Source of the DNA: Alphaproteobacteria bacterium
GTDB taxonomy: Bacteria > Pseudomonadota > Alphaproteobacteria > Rhizobiales > Xanthobacteraceae
Direction of reading: 5' to 3'
Assembly: GCA_005883115.1 (NCBI GenBank)
Contig: VAZQ01000302.1
Coordinates: forward strand, 1 to 7,605
DNA length: 7,605 nucleotides
The notes beneath the pieces were generated by a model, which ran no database searches, was not told where the DNA came from, and saw only the letters and a program-made list of their open reading frames with translations. Below are positions 1-4,976 of this stretch, piece by piece (the first letter of the stretch is position 1; every line of letters begins with the position of its first letter). The position numbers were made by a program, and so were the translations under genes.

Positions 1-182
1 AGATCAAGATTATCGACGTCTTCATGTGCAAGCTGCGCAAGAAACTCGCTGGCCCGTCGAATTGCAAGGACTACATTGAAACAGTATGGGGCCGCGGCTA
101 TGTGCTGCGCGAGCCGCACGCGAACGAGGCGAAACCCGGGATGTCTTTGGCGTCGGACGTTTCACAAAACTTGAATATTTGA
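1..182 (+). CDS. ctrA: CtrA-like response regulator, C-terminal end (partial)
   Basis: This is the last 59 codons of a gene that enters from the left; the frame begins at base 3 and stops with TGA at 180-182. The translation opens with IKIIDVFMCKLRKKLAG and continues to YIETVWGRGYVLREPH. This is the end of an OmpR/PhoB-type winged-helix DNA-binding domain: the recognition helix, then the W-G-R-G-Y wing. The wording is that of CtrA, the master cell-cycle response regulator of alphaproteobacteria, which binds TTAA-N7-TTAA sites. The last 20 or so residues after LREPH (NEAKPG...SQNLNI) do not resemble the short acidic tail I know from CtrA proteins. This copy may therefore be a paralogue or have a changed end. 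The receiver domain with its phospho-Asp is outside the window and cannot be judged. No good terminator follows the stop. Confidence 0.82.
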   Translation, partial: IKIIDVFMCKLRKKLAGPSNCKDYIETVWGRGYVLREPHANEAKPGMSLASDVSQNLNI

Positions 183-705
183 TTTTAAATCATCGCTGTT
201 TCCCGTCTTTCCGGCGAGTGCGCGAGCTAGTTGAGCAGGCTCGGTATTGCGAGCACGATCCCGGCGTAAAACGCGACAACGCAGGAGAATAATAGGAGAT
301 CACTCAGGATTACAGTCACGGATAAGCCGCCTTGCCTAAACACGGCTGCAAAGTCGGTTTGGCATCCCGAGGCTATTTTGTCTGCCCGGTCCTCGACTCT
401 GGAACGGTGAAAAAGTTGCAACGCTGGTTGTGCGCCTCGAAACCTGCAGCAACCGCTGCTGCGCCAAAAGCCGTAGCAAACAATTCCTGACTCAGGGCCA
501 GGGCGGTTCCTCTTTCGACTTCAGAATGATCCTCACCGCTTGGCGCATCGCCAAGTGCGCATCTGGGTAGACGAACCGCCTTCTCGAACGCCGCTTTGCA
601 GCGTGCAGTGCGCTGGCCAACCCGGCCCGAGTCGTTGGCTTAGCCCGCTGTGACCGCTCGCCAGCTCCGCCGAGGGCTGCACTGAGGCGATCCTGCGGCT
701 TCCCG
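183..705. other. Gap without a confident gene
   Basis: No frame here has both a credible start and recognisable protein similarity. Two things stand out. On the minus strand a frame stays open from 639 down to a TAG at 373-375 (88 codons). It reads fairly protein-like (for example ERGTALALSQELFATAFGAA) but has no ATG or GTG start, so at best it is a remnant. Also on the minus strand, the short ORF ending at 227 closes with a hydrophobic stretch (VILSDLLLFSCVVAFYAGIVLAIP) that could span a membrane once. Its only full-length start is a TTG at 421 without a ribosome binding site, so I do not call it as a gene. Confidence 0.5.
539..555. repeat. Perfect 7-bp hairpin
   Basis: CTTGGCG, loop CAT, CGCCAAG: a perfect stem of seven pairs with a three-base loop. 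There is no run of T after it on either strand, so it is not a typical rho-independent terminator. It lies in the gene-poor gap downstream (on the minus strand) of the 706-945 ORF. It could be a chance palindrome or a transcript-end structure. Confidence 0.35.
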
Positions 706-945
706 CTACGGTTTCAGCGAGACATGCGTCGCCACGCTAGCCTTGCTCACCTTTACTGCGTTTTCGGGACGGCGCTCCTCCGGAGTTGTTATGACCAGAT
801 TCTCGGGCCACGCCGTCACCTTCCGAAGTTGGCCAACAGTCTTTGCAGATACTCCGATATTTCGGTCTACCTCGACCCGCATCTTATCCGGCAACCCACC
901 AAGGGCTATTTGCAGCGCGGCAGTGCTTTTGGGCTTGTATCGCAC
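706..945 (-). CDS. Small hypothetical protein (79 aa)
   Basis: I do not recognise the family. The protein begins MRYKPKSTAALQIALGGLPD and ends in TAG at 706-708. It has no hydrophobic segment, signal peptide or cysteine pattern, and it is mixed-charge and probably soluble. Support for a real gene is translational: a GTG start at 943-945 preceded by a full AGGAGG with a four-base spacer. Its codon third positions are only moderately GC-rich. It follows the decayed hydrolase gene on the same strand after 36 bases, so the two could have been co-transcribed. Two longer overlapping frames on the plus strand in this stretch have no ribosome binding site or recognisable content, and I treat them as shadows. 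It may itself be a remnant of a longer gene. Confidence 0.42.
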   Translation of the reverse strand: MRYKPKSTAALQIALGGLPDKMRVEVDRNIGVSAKTVGQLRKVTAWPENLVITTPEERRPENAVKVSKASVATHVSLKP

Positions 946-949
946 GACT

Positions 950-955
950 CCTCCT
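950..955 (-). promoter_or_regulatory. Strong Shine-Dalgarno for the 79-aa ORF
   Basis: On the minus strand the bases read AGGAGG, then AGTC, then the GTG start at 945-943. This is a full match to the anti-SD core, though the four-base spacing is slightly short. It is the main reason for choosing the GTG start and for believing the small ORF. Confidence 0.5.
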
Positions 956-981
956 GTAACTGCCCGATGCCGACTACTCTC

Positions 982-1913
982 CTACGCGGTCTGGTATTGC
1001 GCCATCGCAATCACGCCGCGAGTGAGCGTGCTGTTGGGCTGTCGCAGCTCATCCAGAATCGTGAAGTGATTGGTGTTGGCGATCGGTATCAAGTCGCCTA
1101 GGACGTGCCCTTGCGACCGGTAGGCATGGTAGTCGCGGCTGCTCGCGATCATGGCCGGCAACTCGCCGGTGCCGTAGGCGATACCCAGCGGCTTGTTGAC
1201 GATCGGCCGCCGCATAGGCGAGAGCTTCTGGATTTCTTCCTCGCTCAGCTTCACCTTGTCGTTGACATGCGGGGAGTCGCGCAGCGCGCCGAGATCGAAC
1301 ACGCCCGAGATCGCCAGCCCCGCCGCCACCTTGGGATGATCAAGGATGAACGAGGTCAGATGCCCGCCCGCGGACCAGCCGGTGACGATGATGGGCCCCT
1401 GGATGCCGTGCTCAGCGGCCTTGGCATTAAGCCAGTCGAACGCGCGTTTCAGCTCATGGTGATCTGCGTCAGGGTCGCCTCCGGCGCCAGCGTGTAGCCG
1501 CACAGAGCCGCCGACAAACCACGGGCCAACGGACCCTCGGAGAGGCAGGCAAAGATCTCCTTGCTGCCGCGCTGCCAATAGCCGCCGTGGATGTGAACGA
1601 AGCATGGCGCCTGCGGATCACTGGCAGGATATAAGTCCCACTTGTTGCGCTCTCCGTTTCCATACGCCAAGTCGAGGTGCTGCGGGCGCTGCTCGCGCAG
1701 CGTCTTCGAAGCTGCGGCCCAGCCTTCGGTTTTCTTGCGCGCGTTGTCGGGGCCTACGTGCTCGACATTGTTGTATGCGAGATTGCGGGCCTCGAGCGAC
1801 ATTGTAATCCAGTCCATTCCGGCAGTGGGGCATTCCTTCGCGCCAAGAGCGGTTGGTGTTGCAATGCTGGCGACAGTCGCCGCCACGAAGGCGCGACGAT
1901 CAAGCGCTGTCAT
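982..1913 (-). pseudogene. Exported alpha/beta hydrolase (kynurenine formamidase-like), frameshifted
   Basis: Two overlapping minus-strand frames encode one protein of about 310 residues. The first starts at ATG 1911-1913 with a good ribosome binding site. Its N-terminus MTALDRRAFVAATVASIATP ends in ALGA, a Tat-like (twin Arg at 6-7) or Sec signal peptide. It carries the oxyanion motif HGGYW at 109-113, then LAPEATLTQIT. It runs off frame near 1453-1460 and stops at 1449. The other frame continues exactly where the family should: ELKRAFDWL, the nucleophile elbow GWSAGG (Ser about 181 in the repaired protein), ISGVFDL, and NHFTILDEL with the catalytic His at about 283. It ends at TAG 982-984. 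One missing base explains the break, and no slippery heptamer is visible at the site. The family contains arylformamidases and related carboxylesterases, which are usually cytosolic, so a signal peptide is notable. Substrate unknown. The break could be true decay or a sequencing error. Confidence 0.85.
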
Positions 1914-1918
1914 ATGAA

Positions 1919-1924
1919 CCTCCC
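1919..1924 (-). promoter_or_regulatory. Ribosome binding site of the hydrolase gene
   Basis: On the minus strand the sequence reads GGGAGG, TTCAT, ATG. This is a good purine-rich SD with a five-base spacer. It fixes the hydrolase start at 1913 and places the twin-arginine signal right at the N-terminus. Confidence 0.6.
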
Positions 1925-2409
1925 GGCTTTAGTGAACTCGGGCGGCGGCCAAGCCAGAGATGTGCAACAACATTGCCGACCGAGAAGCCCTAACGCTAGT
2001 CCTCCGGCCGAACCATGTAAACCGCTGGGAAAGCCGGCCGTCGTGATGTCAGGGGGCCTGCGCGTCAGATGGTTTTTCGGTTCGGCGCGGCGATTACTCC
2101 GAGGTAATTTTGTGATGGGTGCGCTGGTGTGATCCTTAAACGATCCTGTGACCTGCGCCTCCAAACACTATAACAGGTGTGGTCGCTCGCGTACGCGTAA
2201 GGAACGGAGTAGCACTGGGTCCGGTGCTTCAGATGTTGCTCGCTCGCACAATGAAGGGAGTAGGTGGTGCGATGTGTTATGGTGCAATAGTTGGATCTCG
2301 TCCTCGATCGAACGCACGTTGTCCAGCTCTCTTTTTTATTTTACTGGAGTTTATTTCACGTCTTTGTCAGCCCGCGGCGGGCATCGGGCGGCCCGTCTCC
2401 GGACATTGA
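1925..2409. other. Gap without a recognisable gene
   Basis: All frames here translate to Arg/Ser/Cys-rich sequence with no motif I can place, and none has a good ribosome binding site. The left end must hold the promoter of the minus-strand hydrolase, but I see no clear -35/-10 pair. A T-rich patch at 2330-2345 follows only a very weak stem and does not qualify as a terminator. The N-terminal part of the hsp20 fragment that starts at 2410 should lie here if that gene were whole, and it is absent in every frame I read. Confidence 0.5.
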
Positions 2410-2599
2410 GACAAGAACTGGCACGCGGTGGAGCGCAGCTATGGCTCGTTCAGCCGAGCGATTCCCTTGCCGTTCGATTCAGATCCAGCGAAAGTACGAG
2501 GCGAAGTTTGATAAGGGCCTATTGCGAATCAAATTGCCAAAGCCGGCGGACACCCTGCCGCTTGTGCGATCGAACTGGTCCAAGCCGGGGGCGCTTTGA
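2410..2599 (+). pseudogene. Hsp20 small heat-shock protein, C-terminal fragment, frameshifted
   Basis: Two plus-strand frames join into the second half of an alpha-crystallin domain. Frame one (from 2410, directly after an in-frame TGA at 2407-2409) reads DKNWHAVERSYGSFSRAIP and then LPFDSDPAKV, before going off frame and stopping at 2509-2511. Frame two continues EAKFDKGLLRIKLPKPAD and ends at TGA 2597-2599. Together they give the classic order ERSYGSF-R-I-LP, D--KV-A-F--G-L-I-LPKP, including the A-x-x-x-n-G-v-L signature of Hsp20 chaperones. One extra base at about 2496-2497 (GTACGAG where GTnGAG is expected) breaks the frame. The N-terminal arm and first strands of the domain are missing. 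Intact Hsp20 proteins are ATP-independent holdases of 140-170 residues; only about 60 are left here, so this cannot be functional. It sits 78 bases left of the tRNA remnant. Confidence 0.85.
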
Positions 2600-2677
2600 T
2601 AGCGGACTGCGCCGACCGCCAGACCAGAAAATGGAATATGCTCGCAAAGCTTCCGGATGGGAGACACAAGCCTCAGA

Positions 2678-2724
2678 AGATTACGAATCTGGTGGTCAGG
2701 AGTTCGAATCTCTTCGGCGCGCCA
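2678..2724 (+). other. 3' remnant of tRNA-Arg(ACG), probable integration (att) site
   Basis: The stretch reads as the 3' part of a tRNA. It has the 3' side of an anticodon arm (AGATTACGAATCTGG, loop TTACGAA, anticodon ACG), then GTGGTC, then a T arm AGGAG-TTCGAAT-CTCTT with the invariant TTCGA loop. It ends in an acceptor 3' strand plus CCA (CGGCGCGCCA). As I recall alphaproteobacterial tRNA-Arg genes, the end is CGGGCGCGCCA, so one G has been lost and the acceptor is a base short. The bases to the left (CCTCAGA, then D-arm position) do not form a proper D arm or 5' acceptor, so the tRNA is incomplete and similarity starts inside the anticodon stem. Tyrosine integrases often recombine there, and a displaced tRNA 3' end is the usual footprint of an island or prophage. 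No integrase lies in the window. Confidence 0.72.
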
Positions 2725-2771
2725 AGAAGGCCGACCACGGCCCTGTTAGCCGTACCTTCACTGGGATCGTA

Positions 2772-2810
2772 GAGGTTATAATGATATTGATGACTCAGCG
2801 CTCTAACCTC
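2772..2810 (+). promoter_or_regulatory. Candidate promoter/operator of the patatin gene
   Basis: A perfect TATAAT lies at 2777-2782, 57 bases before the GTG start at 2839. No good -35 is at the right distance; the nearest candidates are ACCTTC (17-base spacer) and TTCACT (14-base spacer). A perfect seven-base inverted repeat, GAGGTTA (2772-2778) and TAACCTC (2804-2810), brackets and overlaps this -10, and ATGACT occurs twice, at 2790 and 2811, 21 bases apart. The arrangement would suit a repressor or activator site. It rests on short matches that could be chance. Confidence 0.28.
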
Positions 2811-2838
2811 ATGACTACGACTGTTCGGGCAGACAATC

Positions 2839-3966
2839 GTGTCCGAGATATCGAGCAAGCAGCTAGAAATCGGTTTGGTACTGCAGGGTGGCGGTGCGCT
2901 CGGAGCCTACGAATGCGGCGCATTGAACGCGCTGCTTGAGCTGATGGACCAATTCGCGGCGCGCGGCCACAAGATCGTGCTCAAGGTTGTGGCCGGAGCG
3001 TCGATCGGCTCAATTAACGCTGCCTGCGTGGTTGGCGCGAGGAGTAATGCCGATGCCCGCGCCCGGCTCAACGCGCTGTGGGATGACTTGACGCTGGAAA
3101 CGCCGCCGTTCTGGACGCACGCGGCACAACGCGATCTCGCCTATTTCGGGCTGCCCGGTTTCTACACGCCTCGCCCCGATTTCTGGGCCGCTCCAACCTG
3201 GACCTACGTTTATGATACGCGCCCACTGCTGGTGACGCTCGGCCGCCATGTCGATTTCGCTGCCCTCAACGCAAGCACGACCGCGTTCGCAGTCACAGCG
3301 GTCGAGGTCGTAAGCGGCACAATGCGAGCATTCGTCAACCAGCCGCTCGGCAAGATCGCCGCGACCAAGATCGAACCGCGCCACGTGCTGGCGAGCGGCA
3401 GCCTACCGCCGGGCTTCCCTTGGACCGAGATCGAAGGCATGCCGCATTGGGATGCCGGTCTCGTCGATAATACCCCGCTCGGCTTGGCCATCGACGCGTT
3501 CAATACCGATCCCGACGTCGATCGCATGCTGGTGGTGATGAATCTCTATCCCTTGCGTGCGCGATTGCCGCGCAACCTCGCCGCGGTCGAGGATCGCATG
3601 CACGAGCTGAGCTTCGGGAACCGCCTGCGGCAGGATCACGACACGGCGCGGCGCATCAACGCGCTCGTGGAAACGATCGATGATCTTGCCGTCTTGGTCC
3701 CGCCCGATGCGCTCGATGAGCGGCTGCGCGCCCGGCTATACGAGGCACGCCGCTACAAGATCATCGACGCGATCGTCAACATCGACATGCAGGACCCTGC
3801 CGCAACCCTCATTCCCGCCGCGCAGAATCCAGCCGACGACAAGGATGGAATGCGCGATTTCTCCCCAGAGACCGTGCAGCGTCGACGCCGCGACGGGTTC
3901 AAGTTCGCGCACGACATCCTGCGACCTGCATTCGAGAATCGCTGGCGCGGGGAAGCGCTACCTTAA
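2839..3966 (+). CDS. Patatin-like phospholipase (DUF3734 type)
   Basis: This is an intact 375-residue patatin-family serine hydrolase. The oxyanion-hole glycine loop GGGALG is at 17-22, the nucleophile elbow GASIG at 53-57 (Ser55), and the second member of the Ser/Asp dyad in WDAGL at 204-208 (Asp205). The usual ASGSLPPGFP step before it is at 185-194. The tail after about residue 230, with RDFSPETVQRRRRDGF near 339-353, resembles the DUF3734 extension found on many proteobacterial patatins. The family cleaves acyl chains from phospholipids or other lipids; the substrate here is unknown. No signal peptide or membrane helix is seen, so it is probably cytosolic or peripheral. The start is GTG at 2839 (an in-frame stop lies at 2812-2814, with no better start between); the ribosome binding site is poor. 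It stands alone, with 0.9-1 kb of non-coding DNA on either side. Confidence 0.93.
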   Translation: MSEISSKQLEIGLVLQGGGALGAYECGALNALLELMDQFAARGHKIVLKVVAGASIGSINAACVVGARSNADARARLNALWDDLTLETPPFWTHAAQRDLAYFGLPGFYTPRPDFWAAPTWTYVYDTRPLLVTLGRHVDFAALNASTTAFAVTAVEVVSGTMRAFVNQPLGKIAATKIEPRHVLASGSLPPGFPWTEIEGMPHWDAGLVDNTPLGLAIDAFNTDPDVDRMLVVMNLYPLRARLPRNLAAVEDRMHELSFGNRLRQDHDTARRINALVETIDDLAVLVPPDALDERLRARLYEARRYKIIDAIVNIDMQDPAATLIPAAQNPADDKDGMRDFSPETVQRRRRDGFKFAHDILRPAFENRWRGEALP

Positions 3967-4147
3967 ACTCCGCCGCTGAGGCGCGAACCGTTGGGCTACT
4001 GACGGCCGCTTCATGGCCGCGACCGCCGATGTGGATCCGCCCATTGCCGTCCCGACGCTTGCTGCGGTCTTGAAAAAATCCCGTAAGGCCCAACGCCTCA
4101 ACGCCATGACCTTGATGCGGCGGGCGTCGCGCCGCCGACCGACTGGA

Positions 4148-4174
4148 CCGAGCCGCGCAGGCTGCTCGGCTTTT
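4148..4174 (+). terminator. Possible rho-independent terminator
   Basis: CCGAGC (4148-4153) pairs with GCTCGG (4164-4169) across a ten-base loop and is followed by C and TTTT (4171-4174). The stem is six pairs and GC-rich, but the T run is short. It lies about 180 bases after the patatin stop, rather far for that gene's own terminator but with no other gene between. Confidence 0.33.
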
Positions 4175-4231
4175 CACGCAGAAACTTGCGGGCTCTGTAA
4201 GTTGCCGTGTGCAATGAGTTCTGCTTCGCGT

Positions 4232-4267
4232 GCGGTCTCGACACCCTCCGAAGGAGACCGCCTTCGG
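4232..4267 (+). repeat. Two overlapping, mutually exclusive hairpins
   Basis: Arm pair one is GCGGTCTC (4232-4239) with GAGACCGC (4254-4261), eight perfect pairs over a 14-base loop. Arm pair two is CCGAAGG (4248-4254) with CCTTCGG (4261-4267), seven perfect pairs over a six-base loop, followed by TCGTCGTTTATT. The two share bases 4254 and 4261, and the loop of the second lies in an arm of the first, so both cannot form at once. That layout resembles an attenuator, but no leader peptide, known riboswitch or nearby downstream gene supports it. Short palindromes like these also arise by chance. Confidence 0.3.
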
Positions 4268-4478
4268 TCGTCGTTTATTCCGATCCCACGCCCAAGCGCA
4301 GTTGCAACGCATGTCTTTGCCGTTGTCGTAAGAGAGGAACTTGCCGCCAAGTGGCTCGAGTGCTCAACACCTCGTCAATGATCAACACGTATCCGTGACC
4401 TCCGTGAATGGAATCGCATGAGGGTGAGTCTCCTGCGCAGGGAAACAACACGCTCACGTCATCACAGGAGATGGGACG

Positions 4479-4712
4479 ATGTCGATCTCAAATGGGAAGT
4501 TATCAGCGAAGGCGACGACGAAGCAGGACAAAATCAATCTCGTCACTTGGCTTCAGCGAGGGTGGAGTCGATCATCTTTCGACATTGGCACGGAGGATAA
4601 CTTGCCGGCTCTGCTGGGTCGGAGGGCTGAAACCAGGAGTCCTGGACTGCCCCATGCAATGCACTATCTGTTCAACTCGATGCCTTGCGCGTACACGTGG
4701 CTCTACCACTAA
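4479..4712 (+). CDS. Doubtful small ORF (77 aa)
   Basis: I recognise no family. The frame starts MSISNGKLSAKATTKQDKIN and has a plausible AGGAG (4466-4470) eight bases before the ATG. No signal, membrane segment or known motif is visible, and the C-terminal half (PHAMHYLFNSMPCAYTWLYH) looks like random translation. Two other frames stay open over the same bases, so coding is unproven. It may be a short real gene with a decayed end, or just chance. Confidence 0.22.
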   Translation: MSISNGKLSAKATTKQDKINLVTWLQRGWSRSSFDIGTEDNLPALLGRRAETRSPGLPHAMHYLFNSMPCAYTWLYH

Positions 4713-4976
4713 ACGGCACATTACCGATCACGGAATTTTGCGAAGTAGCTGTGGGCCCATTGACCCGGCCGCGCCCAAGATGGCCCACCTGTAAGGCGCC
4801 GCTCGGTGGCGCTGAATCAATGCGCGGCAAGTACCTGGCAGGTTGATCCCTTTGTCACGGGACCGCTACGATTGGTGGTGCAGGACTTCGGCGCGGGAAC
4901 CGAAAATCTAATCTCGATCGCCGCCGTAGATATTCCATGCCGCCTCAGCGGCCGCATAGTTGGCATTCGTGTGATC

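Larger units (their letters stand above)
3967..4976. other. Gap of 1 kb between patatin and ppc, mostly unassigned
   Basis: No frame gives a recognisable protein. The longest plus-strand frames (4013-4381 and 4408-4794) are Arg/Ser/Cys-rich and lack ribosome binding sites, and the minus-strand frame 3899-4312 runs into the 3' end of the patatin gene. Listed separately are a terminator candidate, an overlapping hairpin pair and a weak small ORF. The right end (4764-4976) is open in the ppc frame without a stop. The ppc promoter should be in this part, but I cannot identify a convincing -35/-10 pair. Confidence 0.5.

Noticed and set aside
181..191. GATTTTAAATC palindrome after the ctrA-like stop as a terminator
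   Set aside because: It is AT-rich, leaves a one-base loop and has no following T run, so it cannot act as an intrinsic terminator.
1105..1497. Plus-strand frame of 130 codons, and other plus-strand frames in 1604-2132
   Set aside because: They lie antisense to the hydrolase, whose motifs are clear, or trail on from it without recognisable content.
2678..2724. Complete functional tRNA gene
   Set aside because: There is no D arm or 5' acceptor strand to the left, and the 3' acceptor is one base short, so a cloverleaf cannot be closed.
2729..2742. GGCCG-ACCA-CGGCC hairpin just after the tRNA remnant
   Set aside because: The stem is only five pairs and is followed by CTGTTAG, with no T tract. 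It is too weak to call a terminator.
2148..2939. Long open frame of 263 codons on the plus strand
   Set aside because: It is out of frame with the hsp20 relic and with the patatin gene it runs into, is rich in Ser/Arg, and has no motif or ribosome binding site. It is a high-GC shadow frame.
4275..4457. Minus-strand frame with IHGGHGYVLIIDEV, resembling the IHGGxGY of acyl-CoA dehydrogenases
   Set aside because: Only this short stretch matches. The flanks lack the expected following ER-YRDA pattern and the frame is short, so similarity is probably chance.
4408..4794. Plus-strand frame with clustered cysteines (CPMQCTICSTRC), possible zinc ribbon
   Set aside because: The spacing fits no zinc-binding family I know, the rest is Arg/Ser-rich, and there is no ribosome binding site. 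It overlaps two other open frames.
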